Positions 20,301 through 27,649 of a stretch of 59,595 nt of DNA are shown here, piece by piece. How positions within the stretch are numbered: position 1 is the first letter of the stretch; every line of letters starts with the position of its first letter. Made by a program: the position numbers and the translations under genes. Source of the stretch: a virus; the IMG/VR virus record IMGVR_UViG_3300009183_000106, positions 1 to 59,595 of that record; one strand, written 5' to 3'. The notes beneath the pieces were generated by a model. That model was not told the origin of the DNA. It worked only from the letters and a program-made list of their open reading frames with translations, and searched no databases.

Positions 20301-20765
20301 GCTGCTGAAGCGTCTATCGCTGAAGAATTGTCAACTGAAGTATCTTACTTAATAGCTAACACAGATTTAGGTTCAATCGATTCATTCGCTGAAATCGTTT
20401 CTGAATTGTCTAATGAGATTGCAAGAGCTGAAAGTGTTGAGGGTTCAATTGAAACTTCTGTTAACAACTTGTCAACTAACACTGAGATGTATGTAGATGA
20501 TAATAGACCTACAATGCTTGGATTCAAACAAGACCCTGATGGTGCAGTCTCAGCATTCACATGTAATGTTGAAATTGAAACACAAATTGTATTCCTTAAT
20601 GGTATAATGCAACTTGAAGACCAAGATTACACTATTGCTTCTGTTGCTGGAGCGAAAGGCGCAATGAATACTGAGGTTACATTTGCTTCTGCACCAGCAG
20701 CGACAGATAGAATCAATATCTATGGTGTTTCTAACAAGATTCGTCCATTTTTAGGAATAAATTAA
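17319..20765 (+). CDS. Long coiled-coil tail fibre
   Basis: 1148 residues. After a short N-terminal domain (MSNTKIVLNRQSDLILDNAE) residues ~45-1020 are Ala/Glu/Ser-rich heptad-like repeats: ARIADVDAEESRAxAAExVL and ADLSSEVxxR recur dozens of times. They are broken at regular intervals by four longer near-identical blocks, LQNQIDxxxxN.DxxAxDSL followed by TEIV.AFQSADG. This is the pattern of an alpha-helical trimeric fibre shaft. The end (VFLNGIMQLEDQDYTI, then RINIYGVSNKIRPFLGIN) is a small beta module of the type seen in phage appendages. The start is an ATG behind an A-rich leader; no late octamer was found close upstream. Codon use differs from the neighbours, with many GCT, GAA and TCT codons due to composition. 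Confidence 0.75.
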   Translation: MSNTKIVLNRQSDLILDNAEITSPVGIVLADIAGATDAISAEESLRVAAVAAEESMRIAGDVEVTQLVRNERDTRVAAVSTEESARIAGDLNLQNQIDNVLSNVDGAALDSLTEIVGAFQSADDDLNGAITLLANTASSALSTEVEARISDVDAEQARAESAEAVLTADLSAERSARILSIAAEVEKEVSKRIADVDAEESRASEAEEMLAADLSSEVAAREAAISAESSVRRENDEAEESRAIEAEGSLATVIAAEHSEHIANELSIVTAMDAADSSEASARIAGDASLTADLAAEGVRAGNAEGVLTANLAAEGVRAGNAEASLATDLASEIMNRGNAIDNEQSARIDGDQSLQNQIDFITDNTDAAAIDSLTEIVAAFQSADGEINGAITTLADAAGANLSTEVARATSVEGVLTADLSTEVAAREAAVSMEEAARIAAELVLTNSLSVEVAARIADVDVEEARAMAAELVLTNDLSAEVAARIADVDAEESRAMAAELVLTNNLSTEMSARIADVDAEASRATAAEGILTADLSSEVANRGTAVTAEASYRVAGDLSLQNQIDFITENIDPVAIDSLTEIVAAFQSADGDINGAITELADAAGANLSTEVARATSAEAVLTSDLSSEVSARIADVDAEESRATAAELVLTNDLSSEVSNRIADVDAEESRATAAELVLTNNLSTEVSNRIADVDAEQARAESAEAVLTADLSSEMSARIADVDAEESRAMAAEDLLDGDLRSEMMNRQIAVDAEASYRVSGDLSLQNQIDFITSNVDAAAIDSLTEIVSAFQSADGDINNAITTLADAAGANLSTEVARAESAEAVLTADLSSEVSNRESADTSLAVALSIEVSKRNDLGQSVYSEVSNRTADVDAEESRAIAAEGVLTSDLSSEVANREAAISAEESMRVEADASIAAELSSDIAGLADVDGTTIVLNGDTNQIELADEVAAGAGGNRTFLGEIDIKTILKVGGVDVMAEISSEIARAEAAEASIAEELSTEVSYLIANTDLGSIDSFAEIVSELSNEIARAESVEGSIETSVNNLSTNTEMYVDDNRPTMLGFKQDPDGAVSAFTCNVEIETQIVFLNGIMQLEDQDYTIASVAGAKGAMNTEVTFASAPAATDRINIYGVSNKIRPFLGIN

Positions 20766-20791
20766 TCCATAACACTTAACACATAAAGATA

Positions 20792-20817
20792 ATGGGAGGA
20801 TGAAATACTCCTCCCAT
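20792..20817 (+). other. RNA hairpin after the coiled-coil fibre gene
   Basis: ATGGGAGGA / TCCTCCCAT, a 9-bp perfect stem with an 8-nt loop, in the 71-nt gap before the SET gene. There is no T-run behind it, so it is either an mRNA-stabilising or processing hairpin or an inefficient terminator. Confidence 0.55.
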
Positions 20818-20836
20818 ACCTTAAAAAATAAAACAA

Positions 20837-21211
20837 ATGATAGAAGTACCTTTAAAAATAGAAATTAAAGAAAGTCCAAATAAAGGACTTGGTGTGTTTG
20901 CGAAGGAAAAAATCTTAAAAGATGAAATCATTGAAATATGTCCTTTAATTAAATTAGATGTACCTCATAATTCAGATGTTTTAGATGACTACAGATTCTA
21001 TTATCCAAGAAAAACGGCAAAAGATTATGTAGTTGTGTTAGGGTATGGGTCTTTGTATAATCATAACGACCAAAACAACGCTGATTGGAGAGATGGAAAA
21101 CCAATGACATTTGAATTTTTTGCAACTAAGGACATTGAACTTGGTGAAGAAATTTATTTAAAATACGGTGGACCAGAATACTTCAAACAAAGGCCAAAAG
21201 ATTGGTTGTAA
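20837..21211 (+). CDS. SET-domain protein (putative protein lysine methyltransferase)
   Basis: 124 residues forming a minimal SET domain. The start IEIKESPNKGLGVFAKEKI equals the usual (S)xxGrGvFA opening; YNHNDQNNAD at ~75 is the NHxxxPN-type SAM/active-site motif; FEFFATKDIELGEEIYLKYG is the usual F.A.rdI..GEEl...YG. The pre- and post-SET cysteines of histone enzymes are absent, as in other small prokaryotic and viral SET proteins. It would methylate lysines on a protein, either host or virion. It sits between fibre genes, flanked by two GC-rich hairpins, so it is a single-gene unit. Confidence 0.8.
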   Translation: MIEVPLKIEIKESPNKGLGVFAKEKILKDEIIEICPLIKLDVPHNSDVLDDYRFYYPRKTAKDYVVVLGYGSLYNHNDQNNADWRDGKPMTFEFFATKDIELGEEIYLKYGGPEYFKQRPKDWL

Positions 21212-21229
21212 TAAAACAAACACATAATG

Positions 21230-21254
21230 GGGGAGGTTTACCTCCCCTATTTAT
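21230..21254 (+). terminator. Probable terminator after the SET gene, merging into a promoter-like octamer
   Basis: GGGGAGG TTTA CCTCCCC, a 7-bp all-strong stem with tetraloop (21230-21247), followed by TATTTATGTTTTTT. The T-rich tail suits intrinsic termination. Confidence 0.6.
21247..21254 (+). promoter_or_regulatory. Candidate late promoter core CTATTTAT
   Basis: CTATTTAT begins at the last base of the terminator stem and lies 40 nt before the ATG at 21295. Confidence 0.4.
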
Positions 21255-21294
21255 GTTTTTTAAATAAACAATTAAAAATTAAAAAATAAAAAAA

Positions 21295-22830
21295 ATGACA
21301 CAGAATAAACTTAGAGTGAAAGGTGTTAATAGTGGTGGTGGAGTTATTTTACCACAATTAATCACTTTCACAAAAGCGGATTACGGAACTGATGTTGATG
21401 TGATATCACAATACTTAACGTTGAAACGTGGGAATAATGCTGGACTGTTTAACACTAATGAAGGGGCAACATATAATGGTACTTTCGAAGGCGGTAAAAA
21501 TCATCTATGGTGTGTGGCAAATGAAGGGGACTTTACGTATGATAGTTATGTGGATTTGTGGAATACATTTGACCCATCAACAATTGACATAACTCAATTA
21601 CAATCTGATTACGAGAATGGTGGTAACCTATTTGATTTTAGTGACAAATCAATGGTTCCTTGGGGTAGGGTTCATAATAGTATGCCTCTTGAAATGTTAA
21701 ACAAAGAAATGATTATGTTGGATGTACTTGATGGTAAATTCTATAAAGTAAAATTCACTCAATGGACTAATGGAGGTGCTGGTGGTGGATTATCTTATAC
21801 TAGACAATTGTTTTATTCAGTACCGGAGGTTCTAGTGGTGAACCTAACTCTACCATTTAATGCTAATGATGGAGATACAATTGATGGACAATTCGGGTCT
21901 TCAACAGGGTATTATAAAGTTGAATATTGGGATGGGACATCTGAGGTATTAGGTGATGGTAAAGTATACGATTCAATTTCAATGAAAGCCGATGGAATAT
22001 CATCATTCTATAAACAATTCAATAGTTCAGACTTAAACAATGGACAAATAGTAATAACTAGTTGCACTTCATATGGGTCACCATCTGGAGACATTATTTT
22101 TGTCGCATTAACTAATCCATGTTATGGTAATTTTGATGTGAATAGTCTAACTAACTTAACTTATTTACATGTTCAGAATAATGAATCACTAACATCACTT
22201 AACGTATCTAGCTTAAGAAACTTAACGTATTTAGATATTAATGATAACCAATTAACTGAGATTTTATTTCCTCAGTTAATTCCATTGGGTGGGGTTATGA
22301 TGATTCCAGAGTTAAAAAGTTTACAGGTTATTGGTAACCCATTACTAACAACACTTATTGGTTTAAATAATTCTAACTTAACAAGTTTAAAAATTGAAAA
22401 TAACAACTCATTAACATCTCTTGATGTGAGTGGTTTATCTAACTTACCAAGTTTAGAGATCAATAGTAACACATCATTAACATCACTTGATGTAACTGGT
22501 TTAATTAACGCAACACTCTTAAGAGTTTATGATAACACATCATTAACATCACTTATTGGTTTAACTGATTTAACTAACTTAACAAGTTTATTTGTTTATT
22601 ATACATCATTAACATCACTTGATATAACTGGTTTAAGTAATTTAATATATTTACAAGCTCGTGAAAATCCATTTGGCGGTACTGGTTATGACAATTTGTT
22701 AATTGAATTGGATACTAACGGTACTTCAGGAGGAACTTTCGCAGCTGGTGGTAGTACGTTTAATAGAACATCTGCTAGTAACGACGCGTTTGCTAATTTG
22801 ATTGACAAAGGTTGGTCTTTGGATATGTGA
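21295..22830 (+). CDS. Leucine-rich-repeat fibre/adhesin, 511 aa
   Basis: The N-terminus reads MTQNKLRVKGVNSGGG; the KLRVKGVNSGG peptide reappears near the C-terminus of the LRR protein at 23090. Residues ~15-270 are beta-rich, with W and G motifs (NHLWCVANEGDFTYDSYVDL). Residues ~275-460 hold about eight leucine-rich repeats of the form NLTSLxIxxNxSLTSLDVSGLS. The end has RTSASNDAFANLIDKGWSLD, a capping motif shared with the second LRR protein. LRR domains in phage appendages are ligand-binding, so this is a candidate receptor-binding or adsorption protein. The ATG follows an A-rich leader with no Shine-Dalgarno site. Confidence 0.7.
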   Translation: MTQNKLRVKGVNSGGGVILPQLITFTKADYGTDVDVISQYLTLKRGNNAGLFNTNEGATYNGTFEGGKNHLWCVANEGDFTYDSYVDLWNTFDPSTIDITQLQSDYENGGNLFDFSDKSMVPWGRVHNSMPLEMLNKEMIMLDVLDGKFYKVKFTQWTNGGAGGGLSYTRQLFYSVPEVLVVNLTLPFNANDGDTIDGQFGSSTGYYKVEYWDGTSEVLGDGKVYDSISMKADGISSFYKQFNSSDLNNGQIVITSCTSYGSPSGDIIFVALTNPCYGNFDVNSLTNLTYLHVQNNESLTSLNVSSLRNLTYLDINDNQLTEILFPQLIPLGGVMMIPELKSLQVIGNPLLTTLIGLNNSNLTSLKIENNNSLTSLDVSGLSNLPSLEINSNTSLTSLDVTGLINATLLRVYDNTSLTSLIGLTDLTNLTSLFVYYTSLTSLDITGLSNLIYLQARENPFGGTGYDNLLIELDTNGTSGGTFAAGGSTFNRTSASNDAFANLIDKGWSLDM

Positions 22831-22844
22831 TAACACAATCAAAA

Positions 22845-22872
22845 AACACCAAGGTAGAAATATCTTGGTGTT
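22845..22872 (+). terminator. Hairpin after the first LRR gene
   Basis: AACACCAAG / CTTGGTGTT, a 9-bp perfect stem with a 10-nt loop; only a short T-rich tail (ATTATAAC) follows. Possible terminator or 3'-end stabiliser. Confidence 0.5.
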
Positions 22873-22908
22873 ATTATAACAATAAACAAATGACAAAAAA
22901 TTAAAAGT

Positions 22909-23061
22909 ATGGAAAAAGAAAGAAAGGTAAAATCCTTGATGCCATTTAAGATGTTAAAACGTTTTAAAACGAATGGAGAAGCTGAGTTGGAAACTCTTGG
23001 ACTTAATAATAATAGAATGGGATTCAAACACCCAGAATTTCCAAAGTTTGATAAAAAATAA
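22909..23061 (+). CDS. Small basic protein, 50 aa
   Basis: A short open frame, MEKERKVKSLMPFKMLKRFK at the start and HPEFPKFDKK at the end, lying between the two LRR genes with an A-rich leader like those of its neighbours (AAAAAATTAAAAGT before the ATG). It is Lys/Arg/Met-rich at the N-terminus. It ends 28 nt before the next start. No family is recognised. The absence of stops and the leader make it likely real but unproven. Confidence 0.45.
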   Translation: MEKERKVKSLMPFKMLKRFKTNGEAELETLGLNNNRMGFKHPEFPKFDKK

Positions 23062-23089
23062 TAATAAACAATTAAATAACTAAAAAATT

Positions 23090-25153
23090 ATGGCAACATT
23101 CATAACATCCAAATCAGTTGGAGAAACAATCTACATTTCTGTTCATGCAACTGGATATTGGAAATATAATCACGATGGAAGTGATTCAAGTGTATTTGTA
23201 AGTGGGGAACAAACAATCTCAGTAACAAACGTAAACGGTGAATTCACAATTATATCATGTGATTCAGATGGTAATGTAAGTGGGAATATAACTTATTTGG
23301 ATTTATATAATAACCAATTAACATCATTTGACGGAACTGGTTTAACAGGTTTAACTATTTTGGGTTTATCTACTAACCAATTAACATCATTTGACGGAAC
23401 TGGTTTAACAGGTTTAACTTATTTGTATTTACAGAGTAACCAATTAACATCATTTGATGGAACTGGTTTATCTAGTTTAACTACTTTGGAATTAACTAGT
23501 AACCTCTTAACATCATTTGACGGAACTGGTTTATCTAGTTTAACTGAGTTGCATTTAAGTGGACCTAGAGGTGGTGGTGGGACACTAACCTCAGTTAGTA
23601 ACCTTCCATCTAGTTTAACTAACTTGTATTTACAAACTAACCAATTAACATCATTTGACGGAACTGATTTATCTAGTTTAATTACTTTGAATTTAAATAA
23701 TAACCAATTAACATCATTTGACGGAACTGATTTATCTAGTTTAACTGGTTTGTATTTAACAGGTAACTTATTAACATCATTTGACGGAACTGGGTTATCT
23801 AGTTTAACTGATTTACGTTTACAAGGTAACCAATTAACATCATTTGACGGAACTGGATTATCTAGTTTAACTAGTTTGGGTTTACAAATTAACCAATTAA
23901 CATCATTTGACGGAACTGGTTTATCTAGTTTAACTGATTTGGAGTTACAAAATAACCTCTTAACATCATTTGACGGAACTGGTTTATCTGGTTTAACTTA
24001 TTTGGGTTTAGGTAGTAATCAATTAACATCATTTGATGGAACTGGATTATCTAGTTTAACTAGTTTGAATTTAATGGGACTTAAAAGTGGTGGTACATTA
24101 ACTTCGGTTAGTAACTTACCATCAAGTTTAACTAATTTACTTTTAAATAGTAATCAATTAACTTCATTTGACGGAACTGGTTTATCTAGTTTAACTTATT
24201 TGGGTTTAGATAATAACCAATTAACATCATTGGATGGGACCGGATTATCTGGTTTAATTGAGTTGTATTTACAATATAACCAATTAACATCATTTGACGG
24301 AACTGGATTATTTAGTTTAACTACTTTGGTTTTAAATAGTAACCAATTAACATCATTTGACGGAACTGATTTATCTGATTTAACTGTTTTAAATTTAGAT
24401 AGTAACCAATTAACATCATTTGACGGAACAGGTTTATCTAGTTTAACTGGGTTGAATTTACAGAGTAACCAATTAACATCATTTGATGGAACTGGTTTAT
24501 CTAGTTTAACTAGTTTGAAGTTATATGGTAACCCACTTACAACATTTATTGGTGGGGACATGGGTCAAATGAGTGAGTTGAATTTAAATAATTTACAATT
24601 AACATCATTTGATGGAACTGGATTATCTAGTTTAACTTCTTTGGAATTAAATAGTAACCAATTAACATCAATTGATGTGACTGGTTTATCAAGTTTAACT
24701 TATTTGGTTTTAAATAATAACCAATTAACATCATTGGATGTGACTGGTTTATCTGGTTTAACTTCATTAAATTTAAGTGGTAACCAATTAACACCATCTG
24801 TAAACAATCAAGTCTTACATCAACTTAATCAAAATGGAATAATTGAAGGTAGTTTTCAATCTAGTGGTGGAAGAACATCAGCAAGTAACGCTGATTATGA
24901 TAACCTAGTAAGTTTAGGTTGGTATTTTGAAGGTTTAGATTTAATCATTGTTGGAAGTGGTAAACTAAGAGTAAAAGGAGTTAATAGTGGTGGAACTCCT
25001 CCACCCCCAACACCACAACCATGGGATGGCGGAACGATTTATAACATTGGTGCTGTCGTAACCCTTTCCAGACAAACTTGGAATTGTATCCAATATGCTC
25101 CAGCTGGTTACGGTCCATTTGGTGGATATATTGATGTTTATTGGACTTTATAA
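23090..25153 (+). CDS. Leucine-rich-repeat adhesin with C-terminal carbohydrate-binding-like module, 687 aa
   Basis: A ~65-residue N-terminal domain (GETIYISVHATGYWKYNHDG) is followed by about 20 leucine-rich repeats with a 21-residue unit, LTxLxLxxNQLTSFDGTGLSS, spaced by two variant units LTSVSNLPSSLTN. Near-identical copies at DNA level (about 63 nt) suggest recent expansion or gene conversion. The repeat cap has RTSASNADYDNLVSLGWYF. Residues ~620-687 read KLRVKGVNSGG, a Pro-rich hinge (PPPPTPQP) and W-rich WDGGTIYNIGAVVTLSRQTW, which resembles CBM5/12-type chitin/cellulose-binding modules (W...Y..GdvV.....w.c). The product probably binds a host surface glycan or protein. A strong terminator follows. 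Confidence 0.75.
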   Translation: MATFITSKSVGETIYISVHATGYWKYNHDGSDSSVFVSGEQTISVTNVNGEFTIISCDSDGNVSGNITYLDLYNNQLTSFDGTGLTGLTILGLSTNQLTSFDGTGLTGLTYLYLQSNQLTSFDGTGLSSLTTLELTSNLLTSFDGTGLSSLTELHLSGPRGGGGTLTSVSNLPSSLTNLYLQTNQLTSFDGTDLSSLITLNLNNNQLTSFDGTDLSSLTGLYLTGNLLTSFDGTGLSSLTDLRLQGNQLTSFDGTGLSSLTSLGLQINQLTSFDGTGLSSLTDLELQNNLLTSFDGTGLSGLTYLGLGSNQLTSFDGTGLSSLTSLNLMGLKSGGTLTSVSNLPSSLTNLLLNSNQLTSFDGTGLSSLTYLGLDNNQLTSLDGTGLSGLIELYLQYNQLTSFDGTGLFSLTTLVLNSNQLTSFDGTDLSDLTVLNLDSNQLTSFDGTGLSSLTGLNLQSNQLTSFDGTGLSSLTSLKLYGNPLTTFIGGDMGQMSELNLNNLQLTSFDGTGLSSLTSLELNSNQLTSIDVTGLSSLTYLVLNNNQLTSLDVTGLSGLTSLNLSGNQLTPSVNNQVLHQLNQNGIIEGSFQSSGGRTSASNADYDNLVSLGWYFEGLDLIIVGSGKLRVKGVNSGGTPPPPTPQPWDGGTIYNIGAVVTLSRQTWNCIQYAPAGYGPFGGYIDVYWTL
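23290..24795 (+). repeat. 63-bp LRR-coding tandem repeats
   Basis: About 20 copies of a 63-nt unit centred on AACCAATTAACATCATTTGA, many almost identical. They encode the 21-residue leucine-rich repeats; variation concentrates on the codons at the predicted solvent-facing LxLxx positions. Confidence 0.85.
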
Positions 25154-25174
25154 TTAATATTAACACAACAAAAG

Positions 25175-25200
25175 AAGGGACTCAATCGAGTCCCTTTTTT
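25175..25200 (+). terminator. Intrinsic terminator between convergent genes
   Basis: AAGGGACTC AATC GAGTCCCTT followed by TTTT: a 9-bp stem, tetraloop and T-run. It lies between the stop of the LRR gene (25153) and the stop of the convergent minus-strand gene (25219). Confidence 0.9.
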
Positions 25201-25218
25201 ATATCATAGAAATGATAT

Positions 25219-26418
25219 TTATTTTAAGTTTTTATACAAATTTGTTTTCGGATTATATTCCAAACCATCATTACCCCCATTAAACAAGTTATAAATTAAT
25301 TTATCATATGTTTTAACCAATTTCATATTATCCGCATGATATCTCATCAATACCTTATCGTTACGTTCATTATAGGAATCAATATTTTTATCATGCTCAG
25401 TTAATATATAATCCAATTGTTTAGCACCATCAACGGTATCTGAACCTTCATAATAATAACCCAAATCTTTACACATCGGAGCGTTATGTAATACAGGATA
25501 TCCCATATACGCAGCATCCAAATAAATGTAATTTAATGGATTTAATATTTGATGACAGATTAATACGTCAATATGTTGGGTTAATATAAATGCTGTTTGG
25601 TATCTACTTTCAGATGTTATTTTATTGTCTTTAAATAAATCAAAAGTCCTAATCATACCCATGAACTCCTTGTGTTTGGCAACTTTCTCGGAATTGGTCA
25701 ACATTAACTTATCTATATGTTCTTTACCAATCTCACCTCGATAAGACTCTTCGGAAATCATTGCTGGTATAAGACAAAATTTAACCATGTTAAGGTTCGG
25801 TTCCATCACACCCAATCGTTTCTTTTCTTTACCGATGTTGTATCGATAATCTTTTTTAAATGAACCCTTTTTAAATCCTTTTTCAATATCAACAAGAGCC
25901 TCTAGTAGATATTGGTGATGCCATATGAAAGGAACGATAAACGCTTTAGACCGATATAGGGTATGATAATAACCACAATTAGTTTCATGTTGTTGAGGTA
26001 TATACCATATTTCATCATATGCTTCATCGAATTGATATGCTTTATTCTCATCTTCTTTAAATAGAATGTTCTCAGCACTTAGAATATAATTGTTACCGCA
26101 TTTGTATGCAATTATTTTTTTATTCGGTTTTGATTTAAACTTCTCAATTTCAGATTTATTAATCTGAGCTCCCATAACGATTAACAAATCCATGTCTTCG
26201 TAGTGATCCCTAAAGTTACAAATGTTAACATCGGTTAAATAACTTGGTTTAGTCGACCAATCAACATCGATTGTGTTTAATAAAGTTATTTCATATTTCT
26301 CATTCGAGTTTTTTAACAACTTAGTTAACATCAATATGTTTTGTTTAATTCCGTTTGTCCAAATCGACTCTTTATTATCTTTTAGACCGAGTGTAATTCC
26401 AATTTTTAAATTTTTCAT
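25219..26418 (-). CDS. DUF2827-like glycosyltransferase (GT-B-like)
   Basis: 399 residues. The start MKNLKIGITLGLKDNKESIW, NGIKQNILMLTKLL, MDLLIVMGAQINKSEIEKF, the IWYIPQQHETNCGYYHTLYR segment and the C-terminal PLNYIYLDAAYMGYPVLHNA..CKDLGYYYEG are the pattern of the DUF2827 proteins, which look like GT-B glycosyltransferases; the late YLDAAYMGYPVLHN resembles the donor-binding region. The start overlaps the upstream J-domain gene by 4 nt (ATGA). Unlike the sugar operon it is on the minus strand and paired with a J-protein, so it may modify a different substrate. Confidence 0.65.
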   Translation of the reverse strand: MKNLKIGITLGLKDNKESIWTNGIKQNILMLTKLLKNSNEKYEITLLNTIDVDWSTKPSYLTDVNICNFRDHYEDMDLLIVMGAQINKSEIEKFKSKPNKKIIAYKCGNNYILSAENILFKEDENKAYQFDEAYDEIWYIPQQHETNCGYYHTLYRSKAFIVPFIWHHQYLLEALVDIEKGFKKGSFKKDYRYNIGKEKKRLGVMEPNLNMVKFCLIPAMISEESYRGEIGKEHIDKLMLTNSEKVAKHKEFMGMIRTFDLFKDNKITSESRYQTAFILTQHIDVLICHQILNPLNYIYLDAAYMGYPVLHNAPMCKDLGYYYEGSDTVDGAKQLDYILTEHDKNIDSYNERNDKVLMRYHADNMKLVKTYDKLIYNLFNGGNDGLEYNPKTNLYKNLK

Positions 26419-26990
26419 TTTGTTATATTTACGTGTTTGTTTATAAATTTTAATACTACTTCATCTTTTATTTCTTGCGTCGGAGCATGTACCCACAACC
26501 ATAAAAATGATGTCTCTAAGTCCGACATCTCTTTTCGTTTTAATAAAATAACCTCCATTATGTTTTCCACATCTTCACCTTCCAATTCGACATCGATATT
26601 TAACTCAACACATATCATATATAACTCAAGTAGGTTGTTATCTGCATATGATTCCTTGGCTTTAATATATGTATCTAACATTTCTTCAGAATCTATTTTA
26701 TCAGGATGCGTAACTTTTACGATGTCCCTATAGATTTTTTTCATCTTACGTTTGGTGTGATCATTGACGTTTTTAATTTTGGGTTCCTTTTCTACCTTAT
26801 CTTTAGGTTCGGTAGGTATTTCAGGTTCAGGTGACGACACACCCAACTCTTTTTTCTTATCCTCTATCGATTTTAAAAACTCGCTACGGTTATCTCCAAT
26901 TACTTCCCTTTTATATTCGTCATCAATCAACAAGAAATTATATTCCTGTAGTAGTTTTTTAATCTCTAATTTTTTTATTTTATCACTCAT
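26415..26990 (-). CDS. J-domain (DnaJ-like) protein
   Basis: 191 residues. Residues ~80-130 form a J-domain-like helix hairpin: RKMKKIYRDIVKVTHPDKID has the diagnostic HPD tripeptide, followed by YIKAKESYADNNLLELY. The N-terminal ~75 residues are charged with a Pro/Glu linker, and the C-terminal 60 residues are helical. HPD proteins stimulate the ATPase of Hsp70/DnaK, so the phage protein may recruit host DnaK for virion or replication complexes (family knowledge plus inference). The J-domain is central, not N-terminal as in DnaJ, and no Gly/Phe or zinc-finger region is present. It is the first gene of a two-gene minus-strand unit with a late octamer 37 nt upstream. Confidence 0.75.
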   Translation of the reverse strand: MSDKIKKLEIKKLLQEYNFLLIDDEYKREVIGDNRSEFLKSIEDKKKELGVSSPEPEIPTEPKDKVEKEPKIKNVNDHTKRKMKKIYRDIVKVTHPDKIDSEEMLDTYIKAKESYADNNLLELYMICVELNIDVELEGEDVENIMEVILLKRKEMSDLETSFLWLWVHAPTQEIKDEVVLKFINKHVNITK

Positions 26991-27027
26991 CCACCAATGG
27001 TGTTTTTAAATTTATCGTCCTGATACT

Positions 27028-27035
27028 ATAAATAT
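27028..27035 (-). promoter_or_regulatory. Candidate late promoter core for the J-domain unit
   Basis: ATATTTAT on the minus strand, 37 nt before the ATG at 26990; divergent from the plus-strand copy at 27049. Confidence 0.45.
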
Positions 27036-27048
27036 TAGAGATAGCCGG

Positions 27049-27056
27049 ATATTTAT
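27049..27056 (+). promoter_or_regulatory. Candidate late promoter core for the membrane-protein pair
   Basis: ATATTTAT 14 nt before the ATG at 27071. Confidence 0.45.
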
Positions 27057-27070
27057 AGTAAAAAGGTGTT

Positions 27071-27262
27071 ATGAAAATATTATTACATATATTCCATTTG
27101 GTTCCGATTATCGGGCTTGGAATTTTAGGGTTTCTTTATCCAGGGTGGTATCAAGATGGTTACTTAGATGATTTATACCCTAGAATTGGGGCGTTCGTAG
27201 CTATTTACGGTGGGTTTATCGGATCATTAATATGGTATATACAAAATTTCAAGAACTTATGA
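27071..27262 (+). CDS. Small membrane protein, 63 aa
   Basis: Two hydrophobic stretches (LLHIFHLVPIIGLGILGFLY and IGAFVAIYGGFIGSLIWYI) joined by the hydrophilic turn PGWYQDGYLDDLYPR predict a two-pass membrane hairpin. It lies in an operon with the next membrane protein, whose likely start overlaps its stop (ATGA). No family recognised. Candidate roles are lysis, superinfection exclusion or envelope remodelling, none shown. Confidence 0.6.
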   Translation: MKILLHIFHLVPIIGLGILGFLYPGWYQDGYLDDLYPRIGAFVAIYGGFIGSLIWYIQNFKNL

Positions 27263-27645
27263 TGGTACTTATTGGATTGTTTTGTTTCATATTGGCTGGC
27301 ATTTTTGAAGGGATAATGGATACATTACAATTTCACTTTTCGGGTTCACCATTTTTTAATTTTAAAAATAAACTTTTTTGGAATCCAGAGATTTCTTGGA
27401 AAAATAAATATAAAGATGGCGATCCAATGGGTGGACCTAAATTCCCGTTCTCAACGAATCTATTAGTGGGGCTTACCGATGGATGGCATCTATTTAAATT
27501 GTTAAGGACATTTTTTATCTTCGCTGGTGTATTTTTCATTTTTATCCCCTGCCAAACAACAATGATATGTTTAATGTATGTATTTATATCAAGAATAGTA
27601 TACGGAGTGGCATTTAGTTTATCTTACGATTATTTATTTAAATAA
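27259..27645 (+). CDS. Membrane protein, 128 aa
   Basis: I take the ATG at 27259 because it overlaps the previous stop as ATGA; the frame is also open to an ATG at 27232. The product has an N-terminal hydrophobic helix (VLIGLFCFILAGIFEGIMD), a soluble segment (FFNFKNKLFWNPEISWKNKY, then DGDPMGGPKFPF), and two C-terminal hydrophobic helices (LLRTFFIFAGVFFIFIPC and MICLMYVFISRIVYGVAFSL). It resembles small membrane proteins of unknown function that phages copy from one another. Its job is likely linked to the 63-residue partner. Confidence 0.55.
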   Translation: MMVLIGLFCFILAGIFEGIMDTLQFHFSGSPFFNFKNKLFWNPEISWKNKYKDGDPMGGPKFPFSTNLLVGLTDGWHLFKLLRTFFIFAGVFFIFIPCQTTMICLMYVFISRIVYGVAFSLSYDYLFK

Positions 27646-27649
27646 CATT

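Noticed and set aside
17597-20560. Long minus-strand open frames opposite the coiled-coil fibre
   Set aside because: Caused by GCT/GAA/TCT-rich coding on the plus strand; they read low-complexity Ser/Ala/Asp sequence without leaders.
23290-24795. CRISPR array (about 63-nt spacing of a near-identical motif)
   Set aside because: The copies lie in one open frame and code for leucine-rich repeats; the intervals are not unique spacers.
25214-25221. ATATTTAT on the plus strand at the end of the minus-strand glycosyltransferase gene
   Set aside because: No plus-strand gene follows, so this copy seems to be a chance A/T match and shows that the octamer is not sufficient by itself.
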